Source: Solirubrobacteraceae bacterium (GTDB taxonomy: Bacteria; Actinomycetota; Thermoleophilia; Solirubrobacterales; Solirubrobacteraceae). Taken from it: DNA of 12,901 nucleotides. Below are positions 1 through 5,362 of the stretch, one piece after another. Position 1 is the first letter of the stretch. Each line of letters starts with the position of its first letter. Location of the stretch: the NCBI GenBank assembly GCA_030038955.1, contig JASHQV010000489.1:1-12901 (forward strand). The letters are read 5' to 3'. The notes under the pieces are model-generated. The model ran no database searches, had not been told where the DNA came from, and saw nothing but the letters and a program-made list of their open reading frames with translations. The translations under genes were made by a program, and so were the position numbers.

Positions 1-863
1 GCCACCTGCTCGGGATCGCCGACCGCGACCGCGCCGTCGGGCGCGGCCAGCGCCTCGTACTCGGCGCGGCCCGACGGCGGCCACCCGCGCTCGCGTCCGA
101 TCCGGTTCATCATCGCCAGGTACGGAGCGGCAAAGGCCGCATCGGCGGCCGCACGCGTCTCGCCCACGAAAGCATGCGTGTTGATCGCCAGCGGTCCCGC
201 CTCGCCCGGGTGCCCTGCCTCGCTCCACGCCCGCCGGTAGAGCTCCACGAGCGGCTGGAAGCGCGCCGGCTGGCCGCCGATGATCGCGATCGTCAGCGGC
301 AGCCCAAGCACCGCTGCGCGCACGACCGACTGCGGCGTTCCGCCGACCGCCACCCACACCGGCAGCGGCTGCTGGATCGGGCGCGGCCAGACGCCCGCCC
401 CATCCAGCGGCGGGCGGTGGCGGCCAGACCAGGTGACAGGGTTGGCATCCCGGATCGCGAGCAACAACTCGAGCTTCTCCGCGAACAGCTCGTCGTAATC
501 GTCGAGATCGAATCCGAACAGCGGGAACGACTCGATGAACGAGCCGCGTCCGGCCATGATCTCGGCCCGCCCGCCCGACAGCAGATCGAGCTCCGCGAAC
601 TGCTCGAACACACGCACCGGGTCGTCGGAGCTCAGCACCGTGACCGCGCTCGACAAGCGGATCCGCTGCGTGCGAGCGGCGATCGCCGCCAGCGCAACCG
701 CAGGCGCCGAGACGGCGAAGTCAGGTCGGTGATGCTCACCGACCGCGAACACGTCGAGGCCCAGCTGGTCTGCCAGCTCGGCCTCCTCGAGCAGGTCGCG
801 CATGCGCTGCTCGGGCGTGACCCCGGGGCCGATGTCGACGAACGTTGCGAGTCCAAGCTCCAT
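1..863 (-). CDS. LLM-class flavin-dependent oxidoreductase (luciferase-like), 3' end cut by window edge
   Basis: The reverse strand from the ATG at 863 reads 287 open codons with no stop before the window edge, so the C-terminus is missing; family members are usually about 330-350 residues. The N-terminus has the TIM-barrel start MELGLATFVDIGPG. The segment EHHRPDFAVSAPAV (residues 43-56) and the stretch SAVTVLSSDDPVRVFEQFA, then LLSGGRAEIMAGRGS (about 94-108), are hallmarks of bacterial luciferase-like monooxygenases that use reduced FMN and oxygen. VAVGGTPQSV (171-180) is a later barrel strand. The substrate cannot be told from sequence. No Shine-Dalgarno is visible upstream. A TATCCT hexamer ends 8 bases before the ATG, which suggests a leaderless message. 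The gene is divergent from the potassium channel. Family assignment is sure; the specific reaction is not. Confidence 0.93.
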   Translation of the reverse strand, partial: MELGLATFVDIGPGVTPEQRMRDLLEEAELADQLGLDVFAVGEHHRPDFAVSAPAVALAAIAARTQRIRLSSAVTVLSSDDPVRVFEQFAELDLLSGGRAEIMAGRGSFIESFPLFGFDLDDYDELFAEKLELLLAIRDANPVTWSGRHRPPLDGAGVWPRPIQQPLPVWVAVGGTPQSVVRAAVLGLPLTIAIIGGQPARFQPLVELYRRAWSEAGHPGEAGPLAINTHAFVGETRAAADAAFAAPYLAMMNRIGRERGWPPSGRAEYEALAAPDGAVAVGDPEQV

Positions 864-871
864 ACCTGTAG

Positions 872-877
872 AGGATA
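872..877 (-). promoter_or_regulatory. Putative -10 element (TATCCT) for the flavin oxidoreductase gene
   Basis: On the reverse strand TATCCT lies 8 bases upstream of the ATG at 863. This would put the transcription start within a base or two of the start codon, so the message would be leaderless. There is no clear -35 match at a standard spacing and no Shine-Dalgarno. The call rests on position and on the same arrangement before other genes in the window. Confidence 0.4.
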
Positions 878-992
878 GCAAACTGCTTGTGTCCACAACT
901 AACTTGCTCCCCCGCGACCAACCTGCTCGGCGGTCACACCCTCCGACCGAGCCCATCGGGCGGTGCCGACCGGCTGACGCCGGGGGTGCCGT

Positions 993-998
993 TAGATT
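993..998 (+). promoter_or_regulatory. Putative -10 element (TAGATT) for the potassium channel gene
   Basis: TAGATT ends 9 bases before the ATG at 1008, in an otherwise very GC-rich stretch. Transcription would begin 2-3 bases before the start codon. No Shine-Dalgarno is present between them, and no convincing -35 hexamer was found. The 144-base divergent gap (864-1007) otherwise holds nothing I recognise. Confidence 0.35.
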
Positions 999-1007
999 CA
1001 GCTTGCG

Positions 1008-1964
1008 ATGTCGCTGTTCCTGATCGCGGCGCACGTCGTCGGCACGATCAACCGCAACCGGATTCGCGCGCTGGTCGGCCTGGCGGGCGCGATCGTGCTG
1101 GTTGGCGCCGGCGCGTTTGCGGTCACCCAGCACGTGAGCTACGGGATCGGCCTGTACTGGGCGGTGACGACAGCCACAACGGTCGGCTACGGCGACGTCA
1201 CGCCACACAACACCGCGGGCCGGATCGTCGCAGCCGCGGTGATGCTGACGACGATCCCCACCGTCGGCGCCGTGTTCGCGCTGGTCACCGGCGCGGCGGC
1301 GCTGACCCGAATCAGGAGGATGCTCGGGATGGACAATCGACTGCCCAACCGCTCGTACACGATCGTGTTCGGCGCTCATCCGGTCGTTCCGCGGGTGCTG
1401 GAGGAACTCGTCCGCAGCGGCGAGGAGACAGTGCTGGTCGCCCCCGACAAGCCGCCCGCGCTGGGCGAGCAGGTCCACCTGATCGCGGGCGATCCGACCG
1501 ACGAGGCGATCCTCCGCCGCTGCGACCTGTCGCGCGCCAACCGGGCGCTGATCGCCTGCACCGAGGACGCCGACACGCTCGTGATCGCGGTTGCGATCCA
1601 CAGCCTCGCCCCGCAGCTCGAGGTGTTCGCGCTGACCCACTCCCCGGCAGTCGCACGAGCGCTGCACGAGCTCGGCATCGACGACACGCTGGCGAGCGAC
1701 GAGCTGGTCGGCCACACGCTGGCCAAGAGCCTCGAGACGCCGCAGGCCGGAGGACTGCTGCTGTCGCTGGTCGACTCCACCAGCTACCGCCTCGCGGAGA
1801 CCCCGGTCGCGCCCGAGCTGGTCTCACAGCCGCTGTCGCGCGCCCGCGCGAGCGCCGGCAGGCTGGTGCTGGGGATCGCCCGCGAGCGGCAGGTCGACCT
1901 CGGCGTCGGCGAGGACCCGGTGCTCGACGCCGACGATCACCTGATCGTGCTCGAGCCGCTCTGA
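1008..1964 (+). CDS. Two-helix potassium channel with C-terminal RCK (TrkA-N/TrkA-C) module
   Basis: The 318-residue product has a membrane helix at about 21-41, a pore loop with selectivity filter TVGYGD (residues 58-63), a second helix at about 71-97 and a basic linker RIRR (101-104). A Rossmann-like RCK domain follows from about 116, with TIVFGAHPVVP then GDPTDEAILRRCDL, and a TrkA-C-like end (about 235-318). This is the plan of MthK-type ligand-gated potassium channels of the inner membrane. The nucleotide loop normally written GxGxxG is degenerate here (GAHPVV), so the ligand is probably not a classical dinucleotide. Inside the gene AGGAGG followed by an in-frame ATG (Met108) could start a free RCK domain; see the separate entry. 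The gene is divergent from the flavin oxidoreductase and has no partner nearby. Confidence 0.92.
   Translation: MSLFLIAAHVVGTINRNRIRALVGLAGAIVLVGAGAFAVTQHVSYGIGLYWAVTTATTVGYGDVTPHNTAGRIVAAAVMLTTIPTVGAVFALVTGAAALTRIRRMLGMDNRLPNRSYTIVFGAHPVVPRVLEELVRSGEETVLVAPDKPPALGEQVHLIAGDPTDEAILRRCDLSRANRALIACTEDADTLVIAVAIHSLAPQLEVFALTHSPAVARALHELGIDDTLASDELVGHTLAKSLETPQAGGLLLSLVDSTSYRLAETPVAPELVSQPLSRARASAGRLVLGIARERQVDLGVGEDPVLDADDHLIVLEPL
1314..1331 (+). promoter_or_regulatory. Internal ribosome binding site and start for a soluble RCK subunit
   Basis: AGGAGG (1314-1319) is a full Shine-Dalgarno core. It is followed after 9 bases by an in-frame ATG (1329-1331, Met108). A nearer ATG at 1320 (Met105) is too close to use it. 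The core is written with two tandem AGG arginine codons, which GC-rich actinobacteria seldom use. The position is exactly at the end of the second helix linker. In MthK an internal start at Met107 makes the free RCK subunits of the gating ring; a similar role here is inferred. Confidence 0.55.
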
Positions 1965-1973
1965 GGGCTTCCT

Positions 1974-2084
1974 TGCCGCGCGCCTCCGGCGAGCTCTCCA
2001 ACGGCTCCCGTGCCGCACGCCTCCGGCGAGCTCTCCAACGGCTCCCCTGCCGCACGCGCTTCCGCAAGCCGTACCGAAGGACCT
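1974..2084. repeat. Intergenic tandem repeat, 37-bp period, two near-identical units and a diverged third
   Basis: Units begin at 1974, 2011 and 2048, each opening with TGCCGC(G/A)CGC. The first two share 35 of 36 compared bases, including CTCCGGCGAGCTCTCCAACG. The third keeps the first ten bases and then drifts (CTTCCGCAAGC in place of CTCCGGCGAGC). The period is not a multiple of three and the array starts 9 bases after the channel stop, so it is non-coding. There are no spacers, so it is not a CRISPR array. Function unknown. Confidence 0.8.
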
Positions 2085-2087
2085 GAC

Positions 2088-2120
2088 GCACATAATGCGT
2101 CCTATAGGCGCACTATGTGC
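2088..2120. repeat. Imperfect 12-bp inverted repeat around an 8-bp palindrome
   Basis: The arms GCACATAATGCG (2088-2099) and CGCACTATGTGC (2109-2120) are complementary at 11 of 12 positions. The 9-base centre contains the perfect palindrome CCTATAGG (2101-2108). A competing smaller dyad, GACGCA (2085-2090) with TGCGTC (2096-2101), overlaps the left arm. The block is locally AT-rich in a GC-rich genome. It could be an operator or a structured RNA element; it has no T-tract. Confidence 0.7.
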
Positions 2121-2123
2121 ATC

Positions 2124-2171
2124 ACCCCTCGCTCGGGGTGGGCAGCGACCCCTCGCTCGGGGTGGGCAGCG
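2124..2171. repeat. Two perfect tandem 24-bp units, each a CACCCC/GGGGTG-type hairpin; possible terminator pair
   Basis: Two identical 24-base units abut at 2124-2147 and 2148-2171. Each contains ACCCC-TCGCTC-GGGGT; the first extends to a 6-bp CACCCC/GGGGTG stem. No T-run follows. The position between the channel gene and the next transcription unit suits factor-assisted termination, but a binding site or a repeat element is equally possible. Confidence 0.6.
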
Positions 2172-2179
2172 CCACCCGA

Positions 2180-2185
2180 TAGCGT
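2180..2185 (+). promoter_or_regulatory. Putative -10 element (TAGCGT) for the MBL-fold/sulfurtransferase operon
   Basis: TAGCGT ends 9 bases before the TTG start at 2195. The same hexamer stands 7 bases before rmlC. No Shine-Dalgarno precedes the TTG, so the message may have a leader of two or three bases. An overlapping TTAGAT (2186-2191) would start transcription inside the gene and is less likely. Confidence 0.3.
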
Positions 2186-2194
2186 TTAGATGCC

Positions 2195-2827
2195 TTGAAC
2201 GGTGATGCGCAGATCCTCCCGGGCGTTTGGCGGCTCACCGCCAATCACCCCGAATGGAGCCCTGACGAGGACTGGGACCCCGAGGTCGCCTGGTGGGCGG
2301 TGCAGGCCGATGCGGGCCTCGTGCTGATCGACCCGCTGGTCGCCGACTGGGACGCGCTTGACGCGCTGCTGGCCGACAACGGAGGCTGCGCCGCGATCGT
2401 GCGCACGTGCTTCTGGCACGAGCGCAGCATCGCGGAGGTTCACAGCCGGTACGGCGCCGGGGTGTGGGCGCGGACGCCGCCCGCCAACGTCGGTTCGGCG
2501 CCGTTCGACCATCCCGCTGACGCGGACGACGCCTTGCCCGAGCGACTGCGAGCCGTGCCTGTGAGCCGCGACGACGAGCTCGCCGTGTGGCTCCCGGAGC
2601 AGCGCGCGCTGGTGTTCGGCGACGCGATGCTGCGCGACCGCGAGGGGAGCCTGTCGATGTGCCCAGAATCGTGGCTGGAGCGGGATGGCGGGCGCGCCGG
2701 GCTACGTCGGATGCTGGCGCCGCTGCTCGACTTGGGAGCCGAGCACGTGCTCGTCTCACACGGCCCGCTCGTGCTCGGCGACGCCCCCGAAGCGTTCCCT
2801 CGCGCGCTGGCCGATCGCGCCGGATGA
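2195..2827 (+). CDS. Metallo-beta-lactamase-fold protein with a degenerate metal site
   Basis: The TTG at 2195 is the first usable start, because an in-frame stop lies 15 bases upstream; the product has 210 residues. The order of motifs follows the MBL fold: an early strand GLVLIDPLV (41-49), then the position of the metal motif, then FGDAM (141-145) and VLVSHGPLV (185-193). The usual HxHxDH is replaced by TCFWHERS (71-78). Only His75, Asp143 and His189 remain as likely ligands, so a two-zinc hydrolase is doubtful; a one-metal or non-catalytic role is possible. Its stop overlaps the sulfurtransferase start (ATGA, 2824-2827). MBL-fold persulfide dioxygenases often neighbour rhodaneses, but this protein lacks their full ligand set. 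Substrate unknown. Confidence 0.78.
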   Translation: MNGDAQILPGVWRLTANHPEWSPDEDWDPEVAWWAVQADAGLVLIDPLVADWDALDALLADNGGCAAIVRTCFWHERSIAEVHSRYGAGVWARTPPANVGSAPFDHPADADDALPERLRAVPVSRDDELAVWLPEQRALVFGDAMLRDREGSLSMCPESWLERDGGRAGLRRMLAPLLDLGAEHVLVSHGPLVLGDAPEAFPRALADRAG

Positions 2828-3723
2828 TCCCCCCGTTCGTCGATCCCGACTGGCTCGCGCGCCACCGCGCCGAGGTGGCGCTGGTCGACGTGCGCTGGTA
2901 CCTCGACGGGCGCAGTGGCCGGCGCGCATATGAGCGAGGGCATCTGCCCGGCGCGGTCTACCTGGAGCTGACCGACGTGCTGTCGGGCGAGCCGAGCGAA
3001 GCCGAAGGTCGCCACCCGCTCCCCAGCCCGGAGCGGTTCGCCGCCGGCCTCGGACAGCTCGGGATCGGTGCTGACGACACGGTGATCGCGTACGACGACG
3101 GTGGCGGCCTGATCGCCGCCCGGCTCGTGTGGCTGCTGCGGGTGCTCGGCCAGCCGGCGGCGCTGCTCGACGGCGGGCTGGCGGCCTGGACCGGCGAGCT
3201 CGACAGCGGCCCACCTCCACGGCGGGCTGCCGTCTCGGCTACGCCCCGGCCGTGGCCCGAGCAGCGACTGGTCACGATCGATCAGCTGGCATTCGACGAC
3301 GCCGTGCTGGTCGACGCCCGCGACCGCTTCGGTGGCGACGCCGTGCTGGTCGACGCCCGCGACCGCTTCGGTGGCGACACCGTGCTGATCGACGCCCGCG
3401 ACCGAGACCGCTTCGGTGGCGGCCCCGACCCTGTCGATCCGCGCTCCGGCCACATCCCCGGGGCCCGCAGCCTGCCCGCCTCGGAGCAGCTCGCCGCCGA
3501 CGGCCGGGTGCTGTCAGAGGCGGAGCTGGCCCGGCGCTTCGCCGCCGTCGGAATCGACCGCCACAGCCGTGTCATCAGCTACTGCGGCTCGGGCGTCAGC
3601 GCCTGCTTCAACCTGCTCGCGATGGAGCGTGCCGGGCTTCCCGCGGGTCGCCTGTACCCCGGCTCGTGGTCGCAGTGGAGCCGGGATCCGGGCCGCCCCG
3701 TCGAGACCGCCGAGAGCACGTGA
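2824..3723 (+). CDS. Two-domain rhodanese, 3-mercaptopyruvate sulfurtransferase type, with internal triplication
   Basis: The 299-residue product has two rhodanese domains. The first (about 1-125; VALVDVRWYL, GHLPGAVYLEL) has Asp91 where a catalytic cysteine would stand and is structural. The second ends in YCGSGVSACFN, with catalytic Cys254 in a CGSGVSA loop, close to the CGSGVTA loop of 3-mercaptopyruvate sulfurtransferases rather than the CRKGVTA of thiosulfate enzymes. It would move sulfane sulfur in the cytoplasm from 3-mercaptopyruvate to thiols or cyanide. Residues 159-199 carry three copies of a segment with core VLVDARDRFGG, although the family has one there. The ATG overlaps the upstream stop (ATGA) and the stop overlaps the next start (GTGA), so translation of all three genes is probably coupled. 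Confidence 0.9.
   Translation: MIPPFVDPDWLARHRAEVALVDVRWYLDGRSGRRAYERGHLPGAVYLELTDVLSGEPSEAEGRHPLPSPERFAAGLGQLGIGADDTVIAYDDGGGLIAARLVWLLRVLGQPAALLDGGLAAWTGELDSGPPPRRAAVSATPRPWPEQRLVTIDQLAFDDAVLVDARDRFGGDAVLVDARDRFGGDTVLIDARDRDRFGGGPDPVDPRSGHIPGARSLPASEQLAADGRVLSEAELARRFAAVGIDRHSRVISYCGSGVSACFNLLAMERAGLPAGRLYPGSWSQWSRDPGRPVETAEST
3298..3420 (+). repeat. In-frame tandem triplication, 39-bp unit, inside the sulfurtransferase gene
   Basis: Copies 1 (3298-3336) and 2 (3337-3375) are identical 39-base units. Copy 3 (3376-3420) has two substitutions and a 6-base duplication (DR becomes DRDR). The encoded units are residues 159-171, 172-184 and 185-199. All lengths are multiples of three, so the frame is kept. 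This looks like recent slippage or unequal crossing-over. Confidence 0.95.
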
Positions 3724-4976
3724 TCGGCGCCGACGAGCAGGGGGACATCCGCCGCCTGTGCGAGCGCATGCTGGACGAGAACTGGCGCCAGGGGCTGCGC
3801 CGCGAGGACGGCCTGCCGTTCGGCTACACGTGCCCGAGCCCCGGCCACTACCCGTGGCAGTGGTACTGGGACTCGTGCTTCGCGGCGATCGCCTGGCGAC
3901 ACGTCGATCCGGCCCGGTCCCGGGTAGAGCTGGGCTCGCTGCTCGGCGCCGCCCGCGCGGACGGCTTCATCGGCCACACGGTCTTCTGGAACACGCCGCT
4001 CCACGGGCTGCGGCGTCACACCTACAACGTCGTCGGCGACCACCCCCTGATGACTTCCAGCATCCAGCCGCCGCTGCTGGCGTGGGCGTGGCTGATCGCG
4101 GTCGGCGACCCCCGCTCCGAGCCGCGGATCGGCGCGCAGGTCGACTGGCTCGAGCGCAACCGCGACCTCGACGGCGACGGGCTGATCTGGATCGTGCAGC
4201 CCGACGAGTCCGGGCTCGACGCCTCACCGCAGTTCGACCCGGTGTGGCGCTCGCGCGCGCACTCGCGCCCGGGGTTCGTGACGCTCGTGCACCGCAACCG
4301 CCGCCTGCGCTACGACGCCCGCCGGATCCTCGCCGGCGGCGGGCCCGTCTGCTGCGAGGTCGCGACCAACGTGCTGTACGCGCTGTCGCGGCTGGCGCTC
4401 GGCCGCAGCTCGCTGACGCCAGCGATCGTCGAGCGCATGTACGACGAAGCCAGCGGCCTGTTCGCGCCGCTCGCACGGCCGCACCCCGACGGGCGCATCC
4501 CGGTCACCTGGACGGCACTGGCGCCGCTCGCCCTGCCGGACCTGCCCGAGCCGATCGGCCACCGTCTGGTCGAGCAGCATCTGCTGGATCCGGCACGCTT
4601 CTGGCTGCCCGCGGGGCTCCCGTCGGTGGCCGCCGACGAGCCCAGCTTCCAGCGCGACGACGCCGGGCCGTGGCGCCAGCACCGCTACTGGCGCGGGCCG
4701 ATGTGGGTGAACGCAACCTGGTTGGTGTGGCTCGGACTGAGACGGCTCGGCTATCTGGAGCAGGCCGACGTGCTGGCCACGCGCACGGCCGCCGCGATCA
4801 GCCGCAGCGGCCTGCGCGAGTACTACGACCCTTACGACGGCGTCGGCATGGGGCAGGCGCAGTTCGCGTGGTCAGCGCTGATCCTGGAGATGCTGGACCC
4901 CGCCCCGCACTCGCGGCACGCTACCTTGAAGGCATGGATACCGACAGCACAGACACCGAGCGGAAGCTCGAGCTGA
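3720..4976 (+). CDS. GH63-like (alpha/alpha)6-barrel glycoside hydrolase, MGH/glucosylglycerate hydrolase type
   Basis: Starting at the GTG that overlaps the sulfurtransferase stop (GTGA, 3720-3723), the gene encodes 418 residues, about the size of single-domain mannosyl- or glucosylglycerate hydrolases. Diagnostic segments are YPWQWYWDSCFAAIAW (44-59), PDESGLDASPQFD (161-173) with Asp167 as likely general acid, YWRGPMWVNATWLVW (323-337), and LREYYDPYDGVGMGQAQF (365-382) with Glu367 as likely general base. There is no signal peptide, so it should act on a cytoplasmic sugar or glycoside such as glucosylglycerate, mannosylglycerate or a trehalose-like compound. Those substrates are inferred from the family and the sequence cannot choose between them. 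The last 43 bases overlap msrB in another frame. An alternative start is Met17. Confidence 0.85.
   Translation: MIGADEQGDIRRLCERMLDENWRQGLRREDGLPFGYTCPSPGHYPWQWYWDSCFAAIAWRHVDPARSRVELGSLLGAARADGFIGHTVFWNTPLHGLRRHTYNVVGDHPLMTSSIQPPLLAWAWLIAVGDPRSEPRIGAQVDWLERNRDLDGDGLIWIVQPDESGLDASPQFDPVWRSRAHSRPGFVTLVHRNRRLRYDARRILAGGGPVCCEVATNVLYALSRLALGRSSLTPAIVERMYDEASGLFAPLARPHPDGRIPVTWTALAPLALPDLPEPIGHRLVEQHLLDPARFWLPAGLPSVAADEPSFQRDDAGPWRQHRYWRGPMWVNATWLVWLGLRRLGYLEQADVLATRTAAAISRSGLREYYDPYDGVGMGQAQFAWSALILEMLDPAPHSRHATLKAWIPTAQTPSGSSS
4922..4927 (+). promoter_or_regulatory. Putative -10 element (TACCTT) for leaderless msrB
   Basis: TACCTT ends exactly 6 bases before the ATG at 4934, which would make the A of ATG the transcription start. 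It lies inside the 3' end of the glycosidase gene. The bases between (GAAGGC) are too close to the ATG to serve as a Shine-Dalgarno. If correct, msrB has its own promoter in addition to any read-through. Confidence 0.4.
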
Positions 4977-5362
4977 GCGACGAGCAGTGGCGGTCCCGGC
5001 TGACGCCCGAGCAGTACCAGGTGCTCCGCCAGCAGGCGACCGAGCGGCCGTTCACCGGCGAGTACGTGCAGATGAAGGCGGACGGCAGCTATCACTGCGC
5101 CGGCTGCGGCGCCGAGCTGTTCAGCTCCAGCACCAAGTTCGACTCGGGCACCGGCTGGCCCAGCTTCTACGAGCCGGCCGTGGCCGCGAACGTCGAGACG
5201 CATGTAGACCGGAGCCTCGGGATGGCGCGCACCGAGGTCGTCTGCCGCCGCTGCGGTGGCCACCTCGGACACGTGTTCGACGATGGCCCGCAGCCGACTG
5301 GACTGCGCTACTGCATCAACTCCTGCGCGCTGCAGTTCGACTCGGGCGCGGACCCGAAGTAG
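4934..5362 (+). CDS. msrB: Peptide-methionine (R)-S-oxide reductase MsrB
   Basis: The 142-residue product is full length for a single-domain MsrB, which reduces methionine-R-sulfoxide in oxidised proteins using thioredoxin. Two zinc-binding CxxC pairs are present (Cys55/Cys58 in CAGCG and Cys104/Cys107 in CRRCGGH). The fold signature FDSGTGWPSFYEP (69-81) and HLGHVFDDGP (110-119) follow. The catalytic cysteine is Cys127 in RYCINSCAL. The residue after NS is normally Ala; here it is Cys131. The start lies within the end of the glycosidase gene, and the next in-frame ATG (Met47) would remove the N-terminal part. The 3' end overlaps convergent dedA by 47 bases. The sulfurtransferase upstream fits a loose sulfur or redox theme. 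Confidence 0.96.
   Translation: MDTDSTDTERKLELSDEQWRSRLTPEQYQVLRQQATERPFTGEYVQMKADGSYHCAGCGAELFSSSTKFDSGTGWPSFYEPAVAANVETHVDRSLGMARTEVVCRRCGGHLGHVFDDGPQPTGLRYCINSCALQFDSGADPK

Noticed and set aside
174..878. 234-residue plus-strand open frame at the left end
   Set aside because: It is antisense to the flavin oxidoreductase, whose own frame is open to the window edge and carries clear family motifs.
887..2086. 399-residue plus-strand open frame over the channel gene
   Set aside because: It is an Arg-rich shadow; the channel frame has TVGYGD and the RCK domain. A 259-residue minus-strand frame in the same region is rejected for the same reason.
1974..2171. Short repeats considered as a CRISPR array
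   Set aside because: The units are directly adjacent without unique spacers, there are only two or three of each, and no cas genes are near.
2190..2192. ATG just upstream of the MBL-fold gene as its start
   Set aside because: It is out of frame and meets a stop after two codons; the TTG at 2195 is the first in-frame start.
3298..3420. Triplication considered as an assembly error
   Set aside because: The third copy has its own substitutions and an in-frame insertion, so it is probably real, though read support should be seen.
3129..4976. 615-residue open frame covering the sulfurtransferase end and the glycosidase
   Set aside because: Only the part from the GTG at 3720 matches a protein family; the upstream part is an Arg-rich out-of-frame reading of the sulfurtransferase gene.
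3416..5362. 648-residue open frame ending in MsrB
   Set aside because: Only the last 142 residues are MsrB. The rest is an Arg/Ala/Pro-rich shadow of the glycosidase gene, so this is not a fusion.
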